40,375 nucleotides of DNA. Origin: Perkinsus chesapeaki. Taxonomy: Eukaryota > Perkinsozoa > Perkinsida > Perkinsidae. The stretch covers positions 1 through 40,375 of the forward strand of contig JAAPAO010000314.1 of assembly GCA_013115145.1 (NCBI GenBank), written 5' to 3'. Of the stretch, positions 10,528-19,620 are shown one piece after another. The notes under the pieces were generated by a model. The model was given only the letters and a program-made list of their open reading frames with translations. It did no database searches and was not told the origin of the DNA. The position numbers and the translations under genes were made by a program. How positions within the stretch are numbered: the first letter of the stretch is position 1; every line of letters begins with the position of its first letter.

Positions 10528-12058
10528 ATGCCTGGTGCTCAGGAGGAGGCTCAGGTCAGTTACCTAGCTGTAGCGCGTCTCAGGGACCAGGCGGTAGGTC
10601 CTCAACGGCTTATAGTCAATCGGAGGTCGTGTCTTGGTAGGTTCTGCTGTCTTATTTCAATCCTGCCATTTCATCCCGAGAGCGTTCGCAGATCGAGACG
10701 GTCTTCTTTGAGGAGATCCACAAGCCGAATGCCGCTATACCTGGCTCGAGAAGAGTAGGTCCCCTAGAAAGTGACTTTGTTCGGAAAGCGAACTCGCATA
10801 CACCAAGGTCATTGTTACAGTGTCACCGTTATAACGCTTTGACCGGAGAATGTCTCCGTGACACCGTAGATGTGCTATAGCACATGTTAAAAAAATGTTA
10901 CTAATGTTACTAGCGCTAGTAACATTTGTGCTTTATTCTTTATCTTTTACAAGAGAACCTCCGAGCGTGGCATAAATATCTCCTGGGGGACTGATGCCAC
11001 GTTCCGAGTATTGCTACCTACAACCGCATCGGACTTGGTTGTACTGTTACCAGGGCCCTGTTGTGATCAGGTATCAGATGTAGGGCAAGGCGTAAATAAT
11101 AGGATTTACATACTTACCGACACTAATGCCATCTGCGTATACGTGGCTTGCCTTAAAGAAGGGTAGGGTTTTCGGATCAGCTTGCCCAACTTTTCTGTTT
11201 CTGAGTGCTTCTTTAAGGCAAGATGATTATTCTTTAAGGTATCCGGTCACAACAGCGTGGGAGCTATGCGAGGATATGCGAAAGTCTATTGAGGCTTCGG
11301 GAGTTCGCTTGGATGATGTACCGGCTGAGGGTCTGAGCAGACCAAACCGCAAACGTATGAAGGAGATAATGAGCAAGGTGGGCGTATGGGATGATGACCT
11401 TGAGTACTATCATCAGAGACTCCGTGATCCAAAGTGAATGTTTAATATAGCAGGTGGCTACGGGAGCTGGTCGGCGTACCGCATGCTTTCCCGTGAACAT
11501 ACTAATCATCGGTTATCGACCTATGCTTTCAGTATAATAATCCTACCGAGAACAACAAAACGGCCCGAGTTAAAGAAAAAGTGGACGAGGTCCACGGTGT
11601 TATGCAGGACAATGTAGGCTCGTGGGGCGTTCCTAGTCGAGCGCTCAAGGCTCCTGGTCTGGAGATTGATGTGTTGCACCAAGTGAATATCAGTGCTGAT
11701 TTACACTACCCGACAGCCTCGCTGCGAATCTCTTTCGAACATTCACAGCTGCTCGAATTAATCTTCCCTGTGGAGAGAACCAGTTCAACTAATGCGGAAG
11801 AGGGCATCGCCCTTAGAAACAATAATTTAACGAGTTTTGCATCACTGTTAGGTCCGACGTATTATCGAGAATCAGGAAACCACCGAGAGCTTAGGGCGTA
11901 GGACAGAGGATATGAACAGACAAGCGCACATATTTTTGAGACAGTCTGCTGATTTGAAGAGACAGATGCAGATTCGCAACATTAAGCTGAGGATCATTCT
12001 CGCTATTATTGTCATCTGCATCATTGTCTACATCATCGTACCCATCGTACGTCGATGA
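10528..12058 (+). CDS. Longin-domain R-SNARE, VAMP7-like
   Basis: Vesicle R-SNARE that drives fusion with endosomal, vacuolar or plasma membranes by zippering with Q-SNAREs. Six exons: 10528-10593, 10692-10807, 11103-11162, 11239-11377, 11533-11613 and 11852-12058, giving 222 aa (human VAMP7 has 220). The N-terminal longin domain spans about 1-127 (VSYLAVARL, IYILTDTNAICVYVACL). The linker KYNNPTENNKTARV leads into the SNARE helix VKEKVDEVHGVMQDNVRRII, with the zero-layer Arg just after DNV, then TEDMNRQA. The C-terminal anchor is about 20 hydrophobic residues (IILAIIVICIIVYIIV), followed by PIVRR. All introns are GT..AG and in phase. The SNARE and anchor exons are secure; the first two longin exons rest on phase and hydrophobic pattern only. 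Sec22 or VAMP72 types are alternatives. Confidence 0.85.
10820..10926. repeat. Cluster of inverted repeats inside a SNARE-gene intron
   Basis: The 295-nt second intron of the SNARE gene contains GTGTCAC (10820-10826) facing GTGACAC (10858-10864) around an inner CGGAGA/TCTCCG hairpin (10844-10858). A perfect 16-nt palindrome follows at 10870-10885 and a perfect 24-nt palindrome, centred on AGCGCT, at 10903-10926. The two last are even-length, unlike those in the island downstream. Confidence 0.85.
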
Positions 12059-12336
12059 CTCCAAGTCCAAACAGTCCAAGCCATAGTCATGTCGGAGGTG
12101 TTTGTATTCAGCAATGAGTTAGTACATGAATCATTTGCCGTTGGTATTTATCCCGCAGTCATGAGGTTTTGTAGAGCACTCAGCTGCGTTTGTGGATTTT
12201 TCACTTATTATTTGATAACATTGTATCTGAGTGGTTAATCAACGTTTTCACAGATGGCTTAGAGTTGACACAAAGAAGTTCCTTGAATAGGCCCTAAATT
12301 TCGGGGACAATCTTGTGTGAATTTCAGTCGAGGCTC

Positions 12337-12472
12337 TCGGCTCGAGGGCGTCGACTGCGTCGAGCCGATTCGACAGTCGGATTCCGAATCGAGGTGAACA
12401 AGCACCCGACTCGGGTGCTTCTCGGGTGACCCGAGATTCTTCGCTCGAAGCAGACAACTTGTCTGAGACAAG
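12337..12472. repeat. Palindrome chain 1 of the island
   Basis: TCGGCTCGA (12337-12345) faces TCGAGCCGA (12360-12368). At 12400-12420, 10-nt arms AAGCACCCGA/TCGGGTGCTT flank a single C. Directly adjacent at 12421-12435, CTCGGGT/ACCCGAG flank a single G. At 12452-12464 AGACAA/TTGTCT flank C, and at 12458-12472 CTTGTCT/AGACAAG flank G, sharing the middle arm with centres 7 nt apart. Confidence 0.93.
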
Positions 12473-12630
12473 CGAAGCGTACACTGGAGCTTTCTGGGCA
12501 TACACAGTTCAATTTCAAGGTATGCAAGAAACATTCGATGCGAGTCTCGTATAACGAGGAGATCTGAAATTTAGACTCTTATGCGACAAGCTAGCACCAA
12601 GCGCATGACAAGCGCGTGATCATGTGACCT

Positions 12631-12732
12631 CATAGCGGCTATGACATAGCCTACGAGTCATAGGGGCCCTATGATAGGGCCTATGACATAGGCATCATGT
12701 CGCATCATGGGTGTAAGTTACGCCGCGTAACT
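12631..12732. repeat. Palindrome chain 2 of the island
   Basis: Six odd palindromes with one-base centres: 12631-12643 (CATAGC/GCTATG), 12637-12651 (GGCTATG/CATAGCC), 12659-12673 (CATAGGG/CCCTATG), 12665-12681 (GGCCCTAT/ATAGGGCC), 12679-12693 (GCCTATG/CATAGGC) and 12716-12732 (AGTTACGC/GCGTAACT). The first two share an arm, and the next three form a continuous fold-back series. Confidence 0.95.
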
Positions 12733-12900
12733 CATACGAAATACGCCCACATTTTGTTGCATGTTCCCCGCGTTCAACGTGCGTTGGTACTGCGCGTTTA
12801 AGCCATAAACTTTGATCGTCTGGTACTAAACTGGTAGTGCTAATAGGAACTCCAGTATTGGTCAGTATGTACTGATAGTACGGTACCATTATTAATATTA

Positions 12901-13674
12901 TGGTCAACTTGACCACGTCAAGCCTTTGGTAATACTAAAGCGGTTAGAGCTTCAAAGAATAATTGTGAATACGGTAACCTTGTAACTTATCGTTTGATAA
13001 ACGATTAAATCCTTCCGCTACGGATCCACCGAACTCGGAGCCTCTGAGTCAGAGGTGCCGGACAGGATTGGCGCGTGGAAGTAAACATGTGAAAGAAACG
13101 AAATAGGTGAACTCGCGTCGTCCGCGTGGCCGACCCAAGCAGTGAGCTCAGTACGAGGGCACATACTTAGGAGATAGCCTACTTGGACTTTACTAAGGAA
13201 ATTCCTTAGCCGCGCGCTACCCGCAATGAAAAAAACACAAGCTCATCCCCCCGAAAGTATCTAACCTGCAGTGCGTGTGTGACCTTAGGATACGGCATAG
13301 CGTGATCGATACGCGTGAGTTAGAATCTTGGCACACAATCTGTGTACGCGCGCACACGCGCCAGCTCCATGTGACGCGCGACCCGCTGATGGGAGTTACT
13401 GTACGTCGACGCGCGCCTTCGCTCCCTCAATTTAACTCCTGATCACTAACGTGATTTCGATAATATCGTATAATACGATTCTTATTCAGTGAATACTATA
13501 ATAGTAATGCTATCCACAATTATGCTTGGAACAATTGTGAATAGACGATGTTTAACTGCTATGGCTTGATTTGAGCTGCTTAGAGTAGTGACTCAGTTAC
13601 TGTCAGTAACTTACTGAGGATATAGTGGCATGGGTTTGCGGGTGCGTGAGCACCGTACGCAGCGTAGTACGCTG
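12901..13674. repeat. Scattered odd palindromes of the island
   Basis: Perfect arms around one base: 12901-12915 (TGGTCAA), 13041-13055 (CCTCTGA), 13193-13209 (CTAAGGAA), 13458-13468 (CGATA), 13465-13479 (ATCGTAT), 13483-13495 (TATTCA), 13494-13506 (TACTAT), 13596-13610 (GTTACTG) and 13660-13674 (CAGCGTA). Several overlap or abut. Outer arms extend some of them with small bulges, for example around 13593-13618. Confidence 0.92.
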
Positions 13675-13715
13675 AGCGTACATATAGGATGATCCCATTA
13701 GGATTACTAGTAATT

Positions 13716-13760
13716 CTGATTTTCCCCGTACATCAAGGCTTGATGTACGGGGAAAATCAG
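13716..13760. repeat. 45-nt odd palindrome with 22-nt perfect arms
   Basis: The left arm starts CTGATTTTCCCCGTAC and ends CATCAAG. A single G at 13738 is the centre, and the right arm is its exact reverse complement. It could form a 22-bp stem in RNA or a cruciform in DNA. Confidence 0.97.
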
Positions 13761-13985
13761 ACTTGATGATCAGGTACATACAAATTGTTATTTCGGTGAA
13801 AATGCTCACGAATTGGTTTAACTTTCAAGACAAATCCTCCTGTAACACCACAAGGTTGCATGGTTTATAGTCCCATCTCCACGTCATTAGCCTGTAGATC
13901 TTCCTCAGGCCATCTGAAAGAACATAATCTAATACAAAGAATAACATTCTGACAGAGAATGATCTGAGGTTCAAATATCGTATTC

Positions 13986-14020
13986 CAACTGTAATACAGA
14001 GAGTCTCTGTATTACAGTTG
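13986..14020. repeat. 35-nt odd palindrome with 17-nt perfect arms
   Basis: CAACTGTAATACAGAGA lies on each side (inverted) of a single G at 14003. Imperfect complementarity continues outward (AAATATCGTATTC against GAAATATGATATTT), so the whole fold spans about 13972-14034. It lies 40 nt past the stop of the minus-strand membrane-protein gene, so it may sit in its 3' UTR. Confidence 0.96.
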
Positions 14021-14059
14021 AAATATGATATTTGTGACAGTCGCATTGTGGCTGGATTC

Positions 14060-14544
14060 TCACCTTGCCTCCTTTATCTTGCGTGTCTCTAGCAAGGCCA
14101 TCCTAATTTTCACTGTCAGCCACAATTGAAGTAGCGAGGCCCCAAACGCGAGTGCGCTTAAGACCGAAACTACTATCAAAAGAGCCTCGGGATAGTCCTT
14201 GCCGGAGACCAAAGGCACACCAGTGCCACCGCTTGAAGCCGCCGCGCCACTGTCGGGAGGAGCGGAAGTAGTTGTGAGCCTGAGGAAAAGCACCAAAGGA
14301 GTTAGCCGGTACCGTACCCGAAGCGTGGAGCTAGTTTGGCTCACCTTCGATCCTCAAGCATAGGAGAGTGCTCATCTTCTTTCTCCGTTTCCAGTGCATC
14401 GTAAAACTCTTCCATCGAATGGGAGATGTCCCCAACCATTGAAAAGGCCGCCGTGGTCGCCGGCTCGAAAATATCGATGGAGTTGAAGTCAAATGCTCCA
14501 GATGGAATAGAAGCGAGGAGAACGAAGAATCCGAAGATGAACAT
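14060..14544 (-). CDS. Small single-pass membrane protein with signal peptide
   Basis: Family not recognised. Two exons, 14345-14544 and 14060-14279, with a 65-nt GT..AG intron in phase, give 139 aa. The ATG at 14544 begins directly with a signal peptide (MFIFGFFVLLASIPSGA), which is why it is preferred over the upstream in-frame ATG. An acidic ectodomain (about 18-65) and a Ser/Gly/Pro-rich stretch (about 68-85) follow. A transmembrane helix (about 95-118, LLIVVSVLSALAFGASLLQLWL) leads to a short basic tail ending KIKEAR, consistent with a type I membrane protein. It is the only gene found within the palindrome island, and the only minus-strand gene between 6 and 35 kb. Confidence 0.6.
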
Positions 14545-14898
14545 GTTCCAGTTATTAACTGAATAATGTTTCCCTGCACCAGCCGCACTGCTTAATAAGC
14601 AGCTTAAGTTACGCTCCAGAATGGCGGTCGAAGGACGCCATGATGATTCCTTATGATGTGCACATTTCATGCATTCTGAGAAATCGGAAGGGCCCTAGAG
14701 TAGCGCGCTCGATTTCCACTGTGAAATCTCACCGAATACGGCATCACGGGAGGGAACCACAAACCTAACTCGAAGCCTGGAAGCCGGGATCTCTGGGTAC
14801 CCCAGACTGGGTTCACGAGCTAACTCCATAATAATCCCGTGCACCCGAGGGTGGCCAAGTTGTGTGTTTCCTATGTCAGTCTATTGTTCCATTCTTGA

Positions 14899-14919
14899 CC
14901 TCAAAGTTTGAGGCTCAAA
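14899..14919. repeat. Overlapping odd palindrome pair
   Basis: CCTCAAA/TTTGAGG around G14906 and TTTGAG/CTCAAA around G14913 share an arm; the centres are 7 nt apart. Confidence 0.93.
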
Positions 14920-15044
14920 CGGAGCAAGTGATGCAGCTTCAGTTGCGAAATATTGTTCAAGGTCTTTGGTAATCGCCGTATCCAAGAGATTTGTTAAAAA
15001 AATTGTCCCTCAAAAACCACTCGATATTTGTCTCGACCTGGCTC

Positions 15045-15067
15045 GGCCGTACGGTACGGCCCGTACC
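15045..15067. repeat. Overlapping odd palindrome pair
   Basis: GGCCGTAC/GTACGGCC around G15053 and GGTACGG/CCGTACC around C15060 share an arm; the centres are 7 nt apart. Confidence 0.95.
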
Positions 15068-15428
15068 ATGTGCCTAGTTGTACACTGATCATAACTCAGT
15101 AATTAATTGGGCGAAAGTACTTTCCCAGGGCAAAAGTGCGCATTTTCGGGAAAATGCGGAAACACTGAGTATTGAAGAGTTAACCAAAGCTCAGTAGATT
15201 GCTAGCGGGAATTCCCCAAACCCAAAACTCGATAAAGTATATGACAGTCACTTTGCTTACACGGCGAGCGCAACCTGTGCCCTGGAAATCGGATTAATGC
15301 CCTGTGAAAAAGGATTTACCCGTAATTTGCACGCATCCCCGCCTTGCACGCATGGGTTGTGTCGCTAGTCTACTTTGTGTCGGGCTGTGCAATTAATCTT
15401 GCCAGTGCGCAATCCCTTCTTGCGCGAC

Positions 15429-15450
15429 ACTTCAGTGAAGTGACTTCACT
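15429..15450. repeat. Overlapping odd palindrome pair
   Basis: ACTTCA/TGAAGT around G15435 and AGTGAAGT/ACTTCACT around G15442 share an arm; the centres are again 7 nt apart. Smaller ones follow at 15532-15542 (TGTCA/TGACA, nested in GCAGGC/GCCTGC) and 15565-15575 (CTGGT/ACCAG). Confidence 0.94.
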
Positions 15451-16194
15451 ACCGCTACAGTCCTTTGCCCTTCCGAAAACCAGAAATTTTCCAGGGTTGC
15501 CAGGCATTTCCATGGGAATTTGATGGCAGGCTGTCAATGACACCGCCTGCTTATCCCATCGGCTCTGGTCACCAGTGATGACTCACCACCGAGCGCATAT
15601 AATTGTGAAAGGTTCTCTCCTGTTCCCTGATGTCTTTTTCGTGGAAATGGGGGACTTGCAGGGAATCATCCCCCGGGGAATGGAAAATTTACGGGCCAAC
15701 GTGAAGTCCGCCGAGCTTGGCCCTCGAAGCGAAGCGTTAATACGGCTCTTATAAGAGGATCAATTCTTCAGAGGCTGTTGAACGACCTTCCTGTGTCACT
15801 TCTTAAAAGAGATTCGGTGGCAGTTGAACATGGCTTACGAAGACTTTTCGTTGGAAAGAGGCTTGAATACACCCTTGAATTGACAGTAGTGATGGTTCTA
15901 CTGTAATGCCTCTCGTGTGAGGAACATGGCTGAAATCTACCCTGGTACATTGGAAGGGGAAGCGATGTTGTGTTGTTGTGGCAATTAGTCTTTGTTGGGT
16001 AACATTCAATAACTTCATAAGATAAAATGAAATTTGTTCCTCGAGTTTCTACCACAGAGATACGAGATGAAAAGTTTGATGTAGAATGTAACATCCGACA
16101 TCACCTGTAACTTCATGGATGTTACTGAAAAGGGGAGCATCAATTACATTCCAGTTGACCGTGTTTAGCGGCAGTCCTCTTGTCTTCACAGTTA

Positions 16195-18727
16195 ATGGCG
16201 TCCAAACAGGAGGTCACTCCGGAAACACTCAGGATCTACTACGAGCGGCTTTTCCCTTGTCGTGACTTCTGCCGATGGCTTTGCTATCGTGAAGATGGTC
16301 CTGGAGGCAAGGCGGTGACCAGATCACCTGAGAATGAGGTACTAGATGAAGTCCTGCAAGCTGGTGATGTTGAGATTAGGGCACGCCTATGACATATATT
16401 ACTTGTTCAGGGAGGAGGGTTCTTGTTTCGGCGAGAGTTCTCATTCACTCTACCGGGAGATATTTACTGCCGTTATCTGTCTTTTCATGGGCAACATGAT
16501 TTTCGGAAGGCCTTACTTGACAGGGTGCCAGACAAGGTAATAAGCTTTGTTCGGTTGTCAATCTCATGTGGCTCCGTTGGATATATGCCACGTCACCCCT
16601 CGGTCGACAGAGTGAAACACTTCATTACTTAATGAACTTGATGTTACTAGGTTGTCCACCAATCGATCATCGTTATATCTCAGATTGATATCGGAGCTGT
16701 CTTTAATATCCCTCCAACCAACTACCAGCAGTTTGGCCTAACTGGAGGCAGCGGTACTATTCACACAACATGGGAAGGTTTACCTTATTACAGGCGGTGG
16801 GTTCCATCCGCAGCAAAGGGAACTAGTCTTTGATATTGATATGGACGATTATGATGAAGTTCGGAGGTGCTGCTCAGGGTCCAATGTGAGATGCTAGGAT
16901 GGCCGCACCGCTACGGTGTGCATTCAGGTGTGCAAACTTTGCTGGACGTTCATTGCCTGTGCAGTTAAGATCCTCGATAAAGCACTGAGGGAGGACTTTG
17001 GCTTCAAGCATATCATGTTTGTATTTTCTGGTCGCAGAGGAGTGCATTGTTGGGTATGCGATGAGGTAATAGCTGTGAACATGGATGAAATGATCATTGG
17101 GGAAGGCAAGGGGACGAGGGGGTTGGTGGAGACTGGTTGGTCAAATACTTTGGGATTGAGTCTTGCTTATCAATTGGGAGCTGACCAGCAGCCCATTGAG
17201 AAAAGGGGATAGCTGGGAACTCACGCTTGGTGCAGAGCTTCAAGGAATCCTTCTTAAAGTTCATCGAACGTTACTAATAGTGTCTTACCTCAGTCGGCTA
17301 GGAAGCTGAGTAACGATCAAAGGTCGGCGGTGGCTGAGTATCTTCAATTACTGAACGGTGGAAGGTAGTATTCGGTGGGTGGGTTTGGGCCTGCATGAAG
17401 AGAGCGAACGGACATCATTGGTAACTGGGTTTGCTCCGTAAGCTTGTAAGGCACAGTTTAGTATACGTAGACATGACCGAAGATTCGAGGCGAGACTCCT
17501 GTGTTGATTATTAGTCATTTGCATACTTAATAGATAATGAATAATATAGATCAGGTGCAAGTACATTCGTTCGTCAACTCAGCAACGGCACCCTCATGTT
17601 AGACGAGCGGTGGAAGTTTGCCATAAATACTTGGAGATGCCAGGGGTAATGCAGCAGCCGATGTGAGTCATGTATCTGAGTCATCATCTAGTGTGGACTA
17701 TTGGAGGGTCAACAACTTCTGGGAGCACCTCCGAAGGAAGAGGATAAAGAGTTGTTACAAAAGATTGTTAATGCTGCTATACCTGCGAGTGATCCGGTTG
17801 GGCGTGCTGAGGCTAAGAGCTTTCTGTCTTCAAAAAGGACAAGTCTCGAAGTAGTATGGGCTTGGGTGGATGAAGCTGGTCGGGACAGTCCTCCGGATAC
17901 TTCTCCGATTTCACGTCAGCTCGGCGTGTCTGGTTGGATGCTAAGTCGCTTCGTTGTGGATGTATCTGCCTTGTCAGCTTAAGGGCTTCGTTATTGTGTG
18001 TTAATCCTCGTTGGGTACCTCCTAAACGCACATGATCTTCTGTGCATGACTGATCGGAGTGAGATATATTTTATTATTCAATTTCAAGTAGGATATTTTT
18101 TCACTGACATTATTTCTCATTACTTTATGAACGCCAGTTTACTAGTAAATTTTGACAGTGAATGAACCCCACAGTATGAGCGGTATTGCGCCTTAGCATC
18201 ACACAGAAGTTTACAAATTAATCTTATTCCTCCCTGTCAAGCATTACAAGGAAAAAACCTGAGATTCGATAAGAAGCAAAAGTTTTACGGCAAAGGTGTT
18301 TTTATCTTTTACTTCCAGGTATGGCAGTGGTTATCGGGTCGAGCGAGCTCGGTGGCGATGGACGAGATATCTTTAGAGCTAGCATACCCGAGACTTGATA
18401 TTAATGTGTCGAAGCAGATGAACCATCTTCTGAAGGCTCCCTTCTGCATTCACCCCAAGACAGGACGAGTATGCGTGCCGTTAATTGACGTTAATAAGCC
18501 AGAGTCATTCGACCCATTGAGCGTGCCGACGGTGGCGGATCTTTACGAGGAGCTAGCGGCGCAGAAGGAAAATGCTGAGAAACACACGAGCCTGTCGAGG
18601 TAGGCCGGGCTGGTTTCCGGTTGCAGGCTCGAGTGGGTTTAGGTATCTGAGCTTCTTTAAGAAGTTCGTGGAGGGGGTCGAAGCTGATGTCCTCGGGGAA
18701 AAGAGAGATGTTGAGATGGAATTTTAA
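16195..18727 (+). CDS. PRIM1: DNA primase small (catalytic) subunit
   Basis: Catalytic subunit of DNA polymerase alpha-primase; makes RNA primers for nuclear replication. Ten exons: 16195-16338, 16411-16536, 16684-16753, 16794-16885, 16928-17065, 17294-17364, 17555-17645, 17692-17961, 18319-18599 and 18643-18727. All introns are GT..AG (40 to about 357 nt) and in phase; 455 aa against 420 in human. Landmarks: [19 protein letters not shown] and [15 protein letters not shown] near the start; metal-binding Asp127 and Asp129 in [13 protein letters not shown]; zinc ligands C139, C140, C146 and C149; nucleotide-binding SGRRGVH (178-184) then CWVCDE; third catalytic Asp361 in [10 protein letters not shown]; and [10 protein letters not shown]. 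The C-terminus [12 protein letters not shown] matches the family's end. The least certain boundary is the donor of exon 8 (about 17961), where the family is poorly conserved. All catalytic residues are present. Confidence 0.93.
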
Positions 18728-18739
18728 TAACAATAATGC

Positions 18740-19192
18740 ATGCAGATTTTCCTTGGCTGTTCGGTTGTGTTTAAAATTGGTGATGAACCTGCTTCAGCTT
18801 GGCCTTGTTGTCGTCCGTTCCTTGCGAGGACGGAGCATGACGGGGGCTATAAGCAAAGACAAGCCGTACTCGCCGTCCAGGTCGGTTGTGACGCTAGCTC
18901 GCAGGAGATGTCATTTGGTCGCAGATACCTGAGCACTGTTCGATGGGTTAATGACTCTGTAGTGGCTGAGCTCATGAACGAAAGCCAAGCAGCGTCATCG
19001 TGGACGTCACCGGGATCGCCTGCGAGGCCAGATGCTTCGCCGGCCGGAACTCCTCATAACACTCCGCCAGCAACGGCGTCTTCATTGATGCTTCTGGCAT
19101 CTGGGCCGCCGGTCTCCACACTCAACCCGAGCGATAGGAGCCTTGCAGCGCTCCAGCTTGGGAGAAGGGCTGCATTGGAGTCTAGGAAGTAA
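18740..19192 (+). CDS. Unknown 150-aa protein directly downstream of primase
   Basis: Not recognised. The frame is uninterrupted from ATG 18740 to the stop at 19192. The N-terminal half is mixed and globular-looking, with paired Cys (PCCRPF). The second half, from about residue 85, is a Ser/Pro/Ala/Thr-rich low-complexity stretch, followed by a short basic helix-like end (LAALQLGRRAALESRK). Only 12 nt separate it from the primase stop, too little for an independent promoter and 5' UTR. Either the true start is downstream (for example ATG 18909, MSFGRRYLS), the mRNA begins within the primase gene, or trans-splicing resolves a shared transcript. It could also be the tail of an alternative primase isoform. 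Confidence 0.45.
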   Translation: MQIFLGCSVVFKIGDEPASAWPCCRPFLARTEHDGGYKQRQAVLAVQVGCDASSQEMSFGRRYLSTVRWVNDSVVAELMNESQAASSWTSPGSPARPDASPAGTPHNTPPATASSLMLLASGPPVSTLNPSDRSLAALQLGRRAALESRK

Positions 19193-19620
19193 TAGGGCGG
19201 GGAGCGGCGGTTAGGCTTGTATTAGTAACACTTGGGTCATCACGGAATATTATTGCAGTCGAGACATTTTCGCAAGCCGTTTGAAAATATACCATCCATC
19301 TTAATAAGAGGGGTCTGTAGCATGTCTTGGATGATATTATGGTATCGTTTTAATCAATATATCTGTTTGAATATACTATCAGTTGCCATGTGTAGTGATA
19401 GTTAGTAATCCTCGGAACACCACAGCCAGAAGCTCTGTGTTTGGCTATTCGGTGATGCGGAGGATAACGTTAACTTCATGGCTTGCCGCGACTGACTAGT
19501 GTGATGAATATCGAAGGCATAACCATAGGAACCTTGCTCGAGTTATGTACGCTAAGGAGACGCGCCGCCCTAAATCGTCCTACTCGAGAACGCTAGGCTT
19601 TTGGACTTCATAGAGCTAAT
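19193..19620. other. Intergenic, no gene seen
   Basis: Spacer of about 430 nt between two plus-strand genes. No repeat or RNA gene was recognised. Confidence 0.45.

Larger units (their letters stand above)
12059..14059. other. Gene-free region dominated by short palindromes
   Basis: No protein-like frame or splice pattern was found on either strand. From about 12.33 kb the region is filled with inverted repeats, described in separate entries. The first 270 nt are the 3' flank of the SNARE gene. Confidence 0.6.
14545..16194. other. Gene-poor region with further palindromes
   Basis: No convincing gene. A 108-aa minus-strand frame (15768-16094) has no domain or signal. Odd palindromes continue to about 15.58 kb, and an inverted pair GTAACATCC/GGATGTTAC with a spacer of about 20 nt lies near 16.09-16.13 kb, just before the primase gene. 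Confidence 0.5.

Noticed and set aside
15768-16094. 108-aa minus-strand frame
   Set aside because: Composition is unremarkable, with no signal, domain or splice support.
12059-16194. Palindrome island as a classical transposon or LTR element
   Set aside because: No transposase or reverse transcriptase frame, terminal repeat pair or target duplication was found, and the palindromes differ in sequence.
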